This document shows positions 17,740-27,300 of a DNA stretch of 64,000 nt, piece by piece. A model generated the notes under the pieces. It was given only the letters and a program-made list of their open reading frames with translations, had not been told where the DNA came from and did no database searches. The translations under genes and the position numbers were made by a program. Within the stretch, counting starts at the first letter, position 1, and the number at the start of each line of letters is the position of its first letter. This DNA is from Candidatus Latescibacterota bacterium (GTDB lineage Bacteria > Latescibacterota > UBA2968 > GCA-2709665): contig JAGWBX010000001.1 of the NCBI GenBank assembly GCA_021295655.1, positions 16,559-80,558 of the forward strand, written 5' to 3'.

Positions 17740-20700
17740 TCAGGTCGAGAGATCGAGCACGGCGATCCCCCGCTCGGTTCCACACACGAATCCGTCTTCC
17801 ACTGCGGTGAGCGACGTGACGTTCACGGGCATTTCCAGAAAGCCCCGGCAGCGTCCCTCAACGTCGTACGTCCGGATTTCCCGCCGGTTGGCCGCGGCGC
17901 CGATCACGCCGCGGGACTCTGCGAGTGCGTGGATCCATTCCGCGTCGTGGCGCTGCCAGTTCAGATTGCCGTCAAAGTCCAACCCGTAGAGCGCTCCGAA
18001 TTCACACGCCGCGATCAGCACATCGTCCCGGACAACGAGCCCCGTGATTTCTCCCACCAGATTGATATGCCACAACTCGGCGCCGTCCTGGGGTTTTACG
18101 GCGTAGATCCAACCGTCTTCGGTGCCGTATACGATCTCCTGAACGCCGTCGCCGTCCAGGTCGCACAGCACCATATGTTTGAGACCGATGCCGCGCCTGG
18201 GCGTTGTGGCGTTGCCGTGCGATCCCACCTGCTCGAAGGTGGACCAGCGAAAGGATCCGTCGAAATTGTGTACCGTGAGCGGTGTGTAGTATTCCGTGCC
18301 CACCAGGACCTCGGCCCTGCCGTCGCCGTCCACGTCGGCCGCCTTCAGCGCGGTGATGGCGTGATATCGAAACCATTCGGCCCATTCGGGGCTTCCGTTG
18401 TTCGCAAACGCGTTGACAAACCATCCTTCTGTCCCGGCAAGCACGCTCACGTCGCCGTTTCCCTTCAGATCCGCAACCGCGATGCCGGAAACCCGCTCGC
18501 CGCGACTCGACATGTTCCGCAAACCGCGCCGCCACCGTTCGGTACCCGAGTCTCCATCGAGAACGATCAGTTGCGAGTCCTCGGTACCTACCATTGCTTC
18601 CAGATTTCCATCACCGTCGATATCTGAAAAAAGCACACAACCGGCGCCGCCTTCCGCGTCAATCGGCACGGTCCAGGCCGTCTCACCGGTCGCCTCGGAC
18701 AGGCACGAGACCTCACCCCCGCGGGCAAGAAGCAATCGGCTGTCGGCTGACACGGAGACATCCCGAATGCGGCCGGGGAATTCACGGCGCCATCGTTCCG
18801 TCAGGCCACCGGAAACCGGCGGGGTATGTGGTGCAGGCGTCGCCGGCGGGGCTACCCGCGCGGACCGGACTCCCATGGCAAGCTCCTGTCGCTCCACCAC
18901 GTGTTCCGACCTGTGGACCTCTCGTCCCTCCAGGCGTTCGACACCATTTAAGACCACCCCATCGTCCCGGGCCAGGCACGCGAACATGCGCCCGGAAATC
19001 CGGAGTCCATCCAGTTCCAGGTTTCCGGCGCCCAACAGCGTGACTTCGTCTCCATCCGTGACCTTTACCGCGTCGGCGCCGATTCGCTCGATGCGAATAT
19101 CGGGGTCCGGGGTGAGCAGATTCAAAAAGGTAAAGGACGTTCCCGCGTCGAGGGTACACCCCGTTCGCTGGTGCAGTACGGAAATCGTCCCATCCGAATA
19201 CGGATAGCTGCCCCATCGACTCTTGACGTGCGGATCCGGTACGACCTCCTGCGCGGAACCGTCCGCGTTACGGATCTGAAACCCTTCTCCCTCCTGGCGG
19301 ATGCGGACCCCTTCGGCTTCGAGTGCCGTATCCCCCACCGTTCGCCACAGACACTGCAGACGATACTCCCCCGCTTCAACGCAGCGCAGCCGGTCCATGA
19401 CCACCATGTATCGACCCTTGCGCCAGAAAATGTCCCGCTGCCAGTCCACGCCGTTGTATCCCCCGGCTTCGGAACGCACCATTGCGAGTTCAACGCCGTC
19501 GTTACTGATACACAAGGATGCCAGAGGGGGAATGACCACGCCGTCACCGGGCGATTCGAGAACCCCCACGCCGTCGCGCATTACCGTAACGGAACTGTGA
19601 AACCTGGGCGCCGCCCGGATATAATCTCCGTCCGCCAGCCAGGCCCTGTTGTTCCAGGTCAGCCGGATGATCGCGTTGGTATCCTCGTGTCCGTGGCAGG
19701 TCGTGCCGAGGCCTTCCAGCATCAGGTACTCGCCCCCAGGATCGAAATTACGGCGCAGCGACAATTTGTCGAAATACCGTCTGCCGGGGTCCGGATGATG
19801 CGCAGGCGGCGTATATCGACGCACCCAGGACAACACGGCATCGGGCATATCCATCACGCAGATTCCCAGCAGGTCGCGGGGCGCTTCGGGCTCGCACCCT
19901 TCGATGCCGAAGCCGTCACCCACGTAATCTATCGCCGAATAGAGACCGTGCAGCGCCCGGTCCGGCGAAGGCCGTTTCCCCGCGCCAAGCCAGTTCAGGG
20001 ACCAGAGGTGCCCGGGGTCCGGATGATGCCACAATGAAACCATCAGCGGCCAGAGGCGCGCTTCCCATCCGTCCCGGGAAAATCGAGAATATCCGGAGGT
20101 ATCGCCATAGCCGCATTCGCTGCGCATGTTGTCGGTTGTAACAACCGCCAGTTTGCACAGGTCCGCCACGTGGCCCCCGGTGATGTAACGGTTGTCGCCT
20201 CTGTACAGAGAATAATTGAGGGTTTCCTGGGGTACGTGCCAGACGTACCCCACTCCCCCATCGTCATCCGGCTTGTAACAGTCCATCTGACCTTCGAATA
20301 TGCGCCTTGCGATTTCATTCGCCCGCCGAAATTCACCTATACCGTGCCGCCTGGTCAGGTAGTCACCGCCCACCGCCAGGTTCAACCCGATGTAGGTCGT
20401 GTGGTTCTGCCGGATTTCACCTGGAGGATTCACTTCCTCCGAGACGTACGAGAGTTCCATGAGATGTCTCAACAACTCGCCGAACATCGTGACGGCCCCC
20501 AGGCGGTCGTCCGGCGTGAACAGGGGGTTGTCTTCCACGAGGTCCCACAAATGGATGTAGAGGTGCAGGTTGAAGAAACAGTGGTACGCCTCCGGATGGG
20601 CGCGGCATTCCGCGTGCCACGGTTCTATCGATCCCTTCAGGATTTCAACCGCCGCTCGGGCCCAGACCGGGTGATCGGTGAGATAATGATTCCAGAGATA

Positions 20701-21282
20701 GGACAGCAGCCTGCCGCCCCGGAACGGAGAGGCCGACCACCCCGTTCCCCAGATTCTCAGATCGTCCTGAACCATCCGGTTGATCTCCGAGGCATCCGGC
20801 GGGCGCGGCAGTTCGTGGCCTGAAGTCGCGGCGTGTACGCGATCCAGACTGCCTTTGCCGGCAGCGACGATATCCCCGAGAACCCCAATGGCCGCCGGCA
20901 GTCCCTCGTCGGAGCTCGCGCCCGCGACAATGCAATTGCGGCCATGCCCGAACGGATCTGAAATCGATTTGACCAGATAGGCGTCTGCACCTGGGAAGAA
21001 GGTATCCACAAAACAACACCGGGCGGTATATAGTCGCTGGATCGCCCGGTTATTTACCAGATTTCCGCAGGCAATGACGTGTTTTTCACGGAACATCGCC
21101 GGTTGGAAACATCGCTGCGGGATCGTTTCCGGCGGTCGTCCCACCTTCCCCACCGCGTCGCGAACCCTGGCGACGGCGGAATGCCGCACCATATCGTCCG
21201 GGACCACCAGCAGGATGTCGTCGGCCAGGTCGGTCGGGTGAAATTCGCGTGAACGGGTTAATTTCAATTCCGGATCCGTCAT
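17740..21282 (-). CDS. Heparinase II/III-like protein fused to an FG-GAP/PQQ-type propeller
   Basis: A 1180-residue protein. Residues ~1-180 are an alpha/beta region of unknown kind. Residues ~180-640 resemble an alpha/alpha toroid with conserved aromatic and histidine clusters (HCFFNLHLYIHLWDLVE-like, RQNHTTYIGLN). Residues ~640-900 resemble the heparinase II/III beta-sandwich (GLGTTCHGHEDTNAIIRLTW is a good substrate-site candidate). The last ~260 residues are a beta-propeller with three DxDGDG calcium loops (DIDGDGNLE, DVDGDGRAE, DLDGDGVQE). It may degrade an acidic polysaccharide, the propeller binding substrate. No obvious signal peptide is seen. ATG 21282 overlaps the stop of the TPR gene (ATGA), so the two are coupled; the frame remains open upstream only inside that gene. 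The family assignment is by pattern only. Confidence 0.75.
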   Translation of the reverse strand: MTDPELKLTRSREFHPTDLADDILLVVPDDMVRHSAVARVRDAVGKVGRPPETIPQRCFQPAMFREKHVIACGNLVNNRAIQRLYTARCCFVDTFFPGADAYLVKSISDPFGHGRNCIVAGASSDEGLPAAIGVLGDIVAAGKGSLDRVHAATSGHELPRPPDASEINRMVQDDLRIWGTGWSASPFRGGRLLSYLWNHYLTDHPVWARAAVEILKGSIEPWHAECRAHPEAYHCFFNLHLYIHLWDLVEDNPLFTPDDRLGAVTMFGELLRHLMELSYVSEEVNPPGEIRQNHTTYIGLNLAVGGDYLTRRHGIGEFRRANEIARRIFEGQMDCYKPDDDGGVGYVWHVPQETLNYSLYRGDNRYITGGHVADLCKLAVVTTDNMRSECGYGDTSGYSRFSRDGWEARLWPLMVSLWHHPDPGHLWSLNWLGAGKRPSPDRALHGLYSAIDYVGDGFGIEGCEPEAPRDLLGICVMDMPDAVLSWVRRYTPPAHHPDPGRRYFDKLSLRRNFDPGGEYLMLEGLGTTCHGHEDTNAIIRLTWNNRAWLADGDYIRAAPRFHSSVTVMRDGVGVLESPGDGVVIPPLASLCISNDGVELAMVRSEAGGYNGVDWQRDIFWRKGRYMVVMDRLRCVEAGEYRLQCLWRTVGDTALEAEGVRIRQEGEGFQIRNADGSAQEVVPDPHVKSRWGSYPYSDGTISVLHQRTGCTLDAGTSFTFLNLLTPDPDIRIERIGADAVKVTDGDEVTLLGAGNLELDGLRISGRMFACLARDDGVVLNGVERLEGREVHRSEHVVERQELAMGVRSARVAPPATPAPHTPPVSGGLTERWRREFPGRIRDVSVSADSRLLLARGGEVSCLSEATGETAWTVPIDAEGGAGCVLFSDIDGDGNLEAMVGTEDSQLIVLDGDSGTERWRRGLRNMSSRGERVSGIAVADLKGNGDVSVLAGTEGWFVNAFANNGSPEWAEWFRYHAITALKAADVDGDGRAEVLVGTEYYTPLTVHNFDGSFRWSTFEQVGSHGNATTPRRGIGLKHMVLCDLDGDGVQEIVYGTEDGWIYAVKPQDGAELWHINLVGEITGLVVRDDVLIAACEFGALYGLDFDGNLNWQRHDAEWIHALAESRGVIGAAANRREIRTYDVEGRCRGFLEMPVNVTSLTAVEDGFVCGTERGIAVLDLST

Positions 21283-21959
21283 CCAACACCACCCATCTGC
21301 TTGAGTTCCTCCTCGGCACTTTGCGCAACCGGGCTCCTGGCATATCTGTCCAGGATACGCTGCAGCAGCATTCTGGCCTGAACGGTATTTCCCGATACCC
21401 TGTAGCAGCGCGCGGCCTCCCGCAGCGCATTGGGCGCAAACGGCGAGTCGACGAATTCGTCGGCGAACGCCTGGTATTTGGCCGCCGCACCTGCCTGATC
21501 GCCCTGTTCTTCCATTGCAGCCGCGATACCGGACCAGGCACTGTATCTCGCGGGTCCCCACCCATCGAATTCCTGCAGGTATCGTTCGAATGCAGCCTGC
21601 GCCTCCGCGTATCGCCCGGTTTCGAAATAAAGGCCGCCTGCCAATTGAAGCGCCCGCCCCGCTGCCGCATCACCGCTGTAGGCTTCCGCAATGCGTTCCG
21701 CATCCAGAATGGCATCGTCAACCTGCCCCTGGAGCAGCAAAACCCGTACCCGGCCCTCCGCCTCCACGGCTTCCCTGGCCTGGGCGTCCATCTGGTGCAT
21801 GACAAGTACGCCGATCAGGAACAGGACAACCACCCCGCCGGCGATAGCAAGCACCCGGACATAGTTCTCTTCCACGTAAGCCCAAGCCGCCAGTATTCTG
21901 TTGACAAACTCATCCTGCCTGAGTTCCCGTCTGGTCATCCGTCCCCGCGTGCCCTGCAT
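21279..21959 (-). CDS. Membrane-anchored TPR protein
   Basis: A 226-residue protein with a single membrane helix at residues ~37-57 (VLAIAGGVVVLFLIGVLVM) and a C-terminal solenoid of TPR-like helices (LYFETGRYAEAQAAFERYL; CYRVSGNTVQARMLLQRIL). The N-terminus is short and charged, so the TPR part should be extracytoplasmic. The layout is that of YfgM-type or BamD-like helper proteins. ATG 21959 is preceded by GGAGGA at good spacing. It overlaps the heparinase-like gene by four bases, which suggests a functional link at the cell envelope, perhaps secretion or assembly of that large protein. Confidence 0.75.
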   Translation of the reverse strand: MQGTRGRMTRRELRQDEFVNRILAAWAYVEENYVRVLAIAGGVVVLFLIGVLVMHQMDAQAREAVEAEGRVRVLLLQGQVDDAILDAERIAEAYSGDAAAGRALQLAGGLYFETGRYAEAQAAFERYLQEFDGWGPARYSAWSGIAAAMEEQGDQAGAAAKYQAFADEFVDSPFAPNALREAARCYRVSGNTVQARMLLQRILDRYARSPVAQSAEEELKQMGGVG

Positions 21960-22182
21960 AGTGCGTTCCTCCGTACCATAACAGCGTCAGATGAATCGAT
22001 ATCCATTTCCTGTTCTACCTGAAGTCAGTAAATATAGGTATTTTCCAGGTGCCGGCCAAGCGAAAGACGGGTACCGCCGACATTTACGGTTTCCCGCCGC
22101 TATCTCCCGGCCGCGGGTTAATAAGGCCGACGCGGACCCCGGCAGGCAATCGCCGGATCCGTGAGGAATTTCTGCCGGGCTC

Positions 22183-22211
22183 TTGACGAAATGTGAAAGA
22201 TTGCCCATATT
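22183..22211 (+). promoter_or_regulatory. Candidate promoter of the diadenylate cyclase gene
   Basis: TTGACG (22183-22188), 17 bases, CATATT (22206-22211). Transcription would begin near 22219, about 75 bases before the gene. The rest of the 21960-22292 gap shows no gene and no c-di-AMP riboswitch that I can recognise. Confidence 0.5.
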
Positions 22212-22292
22212 TCGGGCCGGTGGGTATATCCACGCCTCAGGTTATGCTTTTGCATTTGGAAGACTGAACCTCACAGCCGGAAATTCTCGAAA

Positions 22293-23435
22293 ATGCCCGG
22301 ATTAGAGATCGCATTTGCCGATTTTGTGGACGTCGTCGTCGTGGGTGGCTTGTTCTGGGGCCTGCTGGCCTGGACACGGAGGATGCACGCGCGCATGGCG
22401 CTTGTCGGGCTGGCGTTTCTGGGCGCATTCTATCTTCTGGCGCGGCAGTTCGAGTTGCAACTCACGGCGTGGATATTCCAGGGCTTTTTTGCAGTGCTGG
22501 TTGTGCTGCTTGTGGTTGTGTTTCAGGACGACCTGAGACGGCTCTTCGAGCAGATTGCCGCACTGGGCCTGGGCAGACGGATGTCGCGGCCGCGCGGAGG
22601 CAGTCTGGCTGTGCTGGTTCGTGCGATGCATCAGCTGGCAGCAAAGCGGCGGGGCGCCCTGGTGGTCCTGCCCGGGCGGGAGCCGCTGGACAGACTCTTG
22701 CAGGGCGGGATCGCACTTCAGGCGACCATCAGCGAGGAACTGATCGATAGCCTGTTCGGCACGTCGTCGGCGGGCCACGACGGAGCCCTGGTGATGAGGG
22801 AAGACAGGCTGGAGCGTTTCGCCGTACATCTCCCACTATCAGAAAACCGCGCGGAACTCGGTCCGGGAGGCACGCGCCACGCCGCGGCGCTGGGTCTGGT
22901 CGAACGCAGCGATGCCCTTTGCCTCGTTGTTTCCGAAGAGCGCGGCACCATCGCCGTCGCGCTTCAGGGGCGACTGGAAGTCGTAAACGACCCCGACGAA
23001 CTGCTTGCCAGGTTGCAGGAACATGCGCAGCATGTGGTTGCCGGGGGGCGGAGAAACGGACGGAGCCGGCTGGTGCGGCACCTGGCGGAAGGGCTGCTTG
23101 CATTCGCGCTGGCATTCGGTGCGTGGATGTTCCTGGTGCCCGGCGCGGCGGTACAGGAAACGACCTACGAAGTGGCGGTTGGCGTGGAGAATCTACCGGG
23201 CGGCTATGCGCTGGAGGGTGTCAGCCCTTCGGTTGTGGACGTTACCGTGAAGGGGCCACGACGCGCCCTTCTGCTGGCGCCGGTGGACGACTTTCGACTC
23301 GTGATCGATGCAAATTACGTGAAGATCGGACGCAGAACCTTTGAGTTTGGCGTCGAGTCGATAAGACACGGGACTGACCTGACGATCGTGAACGTGGAGC
23401 CCCGTAGAGTCAGGCTGGACGTGCGAAAGGAATAG
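22293..23435 (+). CDS. Diadenylate cyclase fused to a YbbR domain (CdaA-CdaR fusion)
   Basis: Makes cyclic di-AMP from two ATP at the membrane. Residues ~12-80 hold three hydrophobic helices, as in CdaA. Residues ~95-240 are the DAC domain with GALVVLPGREPL, the DGA motif (163-165, GHDGALVM), LPLSENRAELG, the GTRHAAA motif (193-199) and LVVSEERGTIAVA. A fourth hydrophobic helix (~266-284) leads to one YbbR domain (~288-378). CdaA is normally a separate protein regulated by the YbbR protein CdaR; here both are in one 380-residue chain. The usual RHR triad reads RHA. ATG 22293 has only a weak ribosome site. It stands alone with its own promoter; glmM is not adjacent. Confidence 0.88.
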   Translation: MPGLEIAFADFVDVVVVGGLFWGLLAWTRRMHARMALVGLAFLGAFYLLARQFELQLTAWIFQGFFAVLVVLLVVVFQDDLRRLFEQIAALGLGRRMSRPRGGSLAVLVRAMHQLAAKRRGALVVLPGREPLDRLLQGGIALQATISEELIDSLFGTSSAGHDGALVMREDRLERFAVHLPLSENRAELGPGGTRHAAALGLVERSDALCLVVSEERGTIAVALQGRLEVVNDPDELLARLQEHAQHVVAGGRRNGRSRLVRHLAEGLLAFALAFGAWMFLVPGAAVQETTYEVAVGVENLPGGYALEGVSPSVVDVTVKGPRRALLLAPVDDFRLVIDANYVKIGRRTFEFGVESIRHGTDLTIVNVEPRRVRLDVRKE

Positions 23436-23598
23436 GACGGGCAACCAGCGATCCCTGGCTGGATCCCGTATTCCGGCAACTGACGTGTCCGGTCTGCGGC
23501 CGGGCGCCACGCTGATTCCGACCCGGACGACGATGTGATCGTGTACATTCGGCGATTGGACTCGAAGTCAGCGGCCGTTGTCGCGTGGGTGCCGAATA

Positions 23599-24321
23599 TT
23601 ACGAAGAAACCAATCGCTCCCTGGATTCCATCTTGCGAAGGCCGACAAAAAGCAGCAGGCCCGACAGCAGTGCGACGGCCAGGCGATTCAGCAATACCCG
23701 GTCGCCCCACAATGTGTCTTCCATTCCGACCGGAGGATCGAATGTATCCAGAAAAAGCACGAAAGGCGAATCGGGCATTGATCGCGAGGCAACCAGCGCA
23801 AGGCCCATCACGCCGGTAGCGAGCATCGCGGCTGCATTTCCGCTTCGACAGAGAACCGAAACGTAAAACGTGAGCCCCGCGGCAAAACACGCCGGCAGAA
23901 AGGCGTTCAACCCGCCCCGGAAAATCGGCATTTCCGCGAAGAAGAAATAGGAGATAACCGTCATTCCCATCAGCGTGCCCGCCAGCACCAGATAGACTCC
24001 CACCATCCGAATCGTCCAGATTTTGTAGTGCGACGAGGTTGTGCTGAACAATGTTTCCAATGTGTTCCTGTCGCGTTCGCCTGCGACGAGATCCATCGTC
24101 AGATAAATGGCAAGGGCGACTCCGGGAATTTCAACCAGAACGTTAAGCGCGCTCGATACGCCGAATCCTTCGTCGGGACGCCAGACTGCGAATGCGTACA
24201 TGGCGACGTAATAGACGAGGATCCCGATGGCCATGAACATCAGTTTTCTGTGAAAGATGATCCTGCAGCTCAGCCGATAGAGCCGCCACGTGGTCAATAG
24301 CAGTTCCCGCCAGTTCAGCAC
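23599..24321 (-). CDS. ABC-2 type transporter permease
   Basis: A 240-residue integral membrane protein with about six hydrophobic segments, typical of ABC-2 permeases (LMFMAIGILVYYVAMYAF; the cytoplasmic-loop motif GERDRNTLETLFSTTSSH; several more to the C-terminus). GTG 24321, preceded by a GAGGGGA site, overlaps the end of the RND-ABC fusion gene, so it is translationally coupled to it. The logical ATPase partner is the C-terminal domain of that fusion, since no other ATPase gene is adjacent. It is last in the locus; the 163 bp to the convergent cyclase gene hold no clear terminator. Confidence 0.85.
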   Translation of the reverse strand: MLNWRELLLTTWRLYRLSCRIIFHRKLMFMAIGILVYYVAMYAFAVWRPDEGFGVSSALNVLVEIPGVALAIYLTMDLVAGERDRNTLETLFSTTSSHYKIWTIRMVGVYLVLAGTLMGMTVISYFFFAEMPIFRGGLNAFLPACFAAGLTFYVSVLCRSGNAAAMLATGVMGLALVASRSMPDSPFVLFLDTFDPPVGMEDTLWGDRVLLNRLAVALLSGLLLFVGLRKMESRERLVSS

Positions 24322-27300
24322 GGTTGTCCCTCCCCTCTGCCAAGCAGGTACAGGTACGCGTCTTCCAGGGTTGGATCCGCACGCTGCGCACCGATTCCAA
24401 CCGGTGCGCGTTCGGACAGGAACCGCATCCGTACGCCGTCCGGCGTACGCTGGTGCGATACATGCTTCTGGTTTTCTTCCATTTCGGAAATGGGCCCGTC
24501 GGAAACCACCGCGTCCCACACCCGTCCCGTCGCCAGATTCCTCATCTCCCCCGGCGTTCCCGTATACACAAGACGCCCCTGGTCCAGTACCGCCAGCCGA
24601 TTGCAGCTTCCCGAGATGTCTTCCACGATATGCGTGGAAAAAATGACAATACGATCCTGGCTCAATCTGGCGAGGAGGTTGCGAAACCGGATCCGCTCCA
24701 GCGGATCGAGCCCTGCGGTGGGCTCGTCCACCACGACGATCAGCGGAGCGTGCAGGAGCGTCTGCGCGATGCCGAGCCGCTGTTTCATTCCGCCCGAAAA
24801 GGAGTCGATCGGATCGTCCTTGCGTTCGATCAGGTTGACCTGATCCAGAGATTCGATCACCCGGTTCTCACGAATTGTCCTGTCCTTGAAGCCCTCGAGC
24901 AGCGCCCTGTATTCCAGATATTCGTATGCGGAAAGGTGTCCGTAGTTGCCGAAGTGCTGTGGAAGGTACCCGATCAGTCCGTGGATCGAACCCTTGTTCA
25001 GGATGTTTCGGCCATCGATCAGAATGGACCCGTAGCTGGGTTCGAGTACCCGGCAGAGAATACGCATCAACGTGGTCTTGCCGGCGCCGTTCGGGCCCAG
25101 AAGACCGAACATCCCCCTGCCGATTTCCAGGTTGACACCCGCCAGCGCCCTGAATTCCGGCCGGGGAACGCCAATGATCGGCAGGGCCGACGCCATCCGA
25201 TAAAACCAACGGCGCGGCCGCGCAAAACGTCCAGGCAGAGCATCGGGATCGATCTCGCCGGTGCGCACCCTGTCAGCGAGCCAGCGCGCCGTACGATAGC
25301 CGGCCCACAGCCCGAAGGTGGCGAGCGTGATGGAAAGCAGGTCCAGCCGCCAGTGTACATAGGCGATAAACGCCAGCGGAAGAACGGCTCTGTGCAGCAG
25401 CCTGACAACGCGGGCGTACGGCGCCGGCAGATGCCATTGACGGAGGTCTCCGAGACATCGACCCACGTGCGTCACCATAAAGGCCAACGCCAACGCGTGC
25501 AGATAGATCCAGATTTCGTCTTCGAAATAGGTCGTGAAGGCCGACAACAGAGCGAGCAACGGCAGCTTCCAGTAGAGGGCATCGCGTACCGCCTTGCGGT
25601 CCTGCGGGTCCAGGCCCGTTCTCATGAGCCGCCCCCGCCGTCGATCATCGCGCGCCCACTCCCGCATAAAACGCCCGGACGCGCCGTAAATCTTGGTAAG
25701 GTTTCTCAGCTCAATGGAGTGCACGGCACTCGACACACGCCGGGCGGCGACTCGCGAGCGATGCACCTTCTGGACGATCCAGACCACAGTCAAAAACGCG
25801 CCCCAGATGGGTATTATCGACAGGCTTGCCCAGAATATGCTTTCATATCGGACAAAAATGCCGTAGCCGGACGCGGCAGTGGCCAGCAGCGAGAGCGTGA
25901 CGCCGGCGAACCCCATGTCGGCAAGCCAGTCTCCGATCTGATCCAGCCCCATATATACAACCGGAATCAGGATCAGTGTGGACACCATGGAAACCGACAA
26001 TCCGCCCAGTACCGTGATTGCGAACGGCGGCCAGATCTCAAAATCGCCGCCGAATTCCAGCGCCAGCGGAAGTACGCCCAGAAGCGTCGTGGCCGTCGTC
26101 ATCAGGATGGGTCGCACGCGGGACCTCGCCGCGGCCAGTACAGCGCGTTCCCGGCGAAAGCCGAATCGGGACCTGAGCACACCAACCGCGTCGATCAGGA
26201 TAATCCCGTTATTCACGGCAATGCCCAGCAGGACGATAAAGCCCAGAAGCGCCATCGGACCCTCCTGCTGGCTCAGGCCCGTGCCTGACATCATCAGCGC
26301 CCAGCAGGAGCCGACGGCCGCGGGCGGCAGCGTACACAGGATGATTATCGGAGAGGCGAGGGATTCAAACAGCGACGCCAGAATCATATAGATGAGCAGC
26401 GCGGCTATTGCCATCATCCAGTAGTATATCATCTCCTCCTGTGCCTCGATGACTTCGATTGAATATCCCTCAGGCAGCGCCATATCCTGGAGTGTCGCGC
26501 GCACGACACGCCTCGCAAGATCCAGCCGTGGCTGTGAATCCAGGACTTCCGAGGGAAACCTGTAGGAAACCACAAGCCGGCGGGCCTGGTCGGTCCGCAA
26601 CAGGCTGCTTCTGCCCTCATCCGTCCGGACCCGTGCGACTTCGTCCAGTGGCACGAAATGGCCGTCCTGGTTCAGAATGCGCGATCGCCGGAATTCAGCC
26701 AGCCCGTAGCGGTCGCGGTCCTCCTCTTCGATGGTTCGTACTTCGATGGGTATCTCGGTTGCATCGGGAAGTAGAAAGGGTACTGTTGTGCGGAATCCGT
26801 CCCATCGGGTGTCGCCCATTGCTGCGAGGACTTCTTGTGCGCCGAGCCGCCGGTCGAACAGGGCCGCCGCATCGGGTATCACCTGAACTTCGGGCGAACT
26901 CCGTTCGGCGTCGGCACGGACGCTGTTGGCATCCACCTCCTCGAGTTCCTCGAGCCTGAATGACACGTCGTTCGCAATCATCGTCAGTACCGTAAAGTCG
27001 TATCCGCGAACCACGACCTGTTCGTTCGGCGTGGTCCCTGTCAGGTCGAATCCTCCGGAACTGCGTCTCCGACGTTGACCTATCCCCTGCCCACGACCAC
27101 CCCTCCCCGCCCTGGGCCGGGGTTCGTATCCCACGACACCTCCCTGCACATTCTGCAGTTTCTCATCCAGTTGTTCTTTGATTTCATCCAGCGAGATACC
27201 ACCGGGCCGGTCGGAACGGTTTAGCAGCAGGACGCTAACGTCGGCCTCGGCCTCCCGGATCGACGTCGTAAACCGATCCAGTCCGGGCACGTCCCGTACG

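Noticed and set aside
21283..21561. 93-residue N-terminal extension of the heparinase-like protein
   Set aside because: It lies wholly inside the TPR gene and is basic, low-complexity text; ATG 21282 overlaps the TPR stop in the usual coupled manner.
24324..26288. Long + strand frame of 654 codons
   Set aside because: It mirrors the RND-ABC fusion on the other strand, with no ribosome site and no family signature; an expected effect of high GC content.
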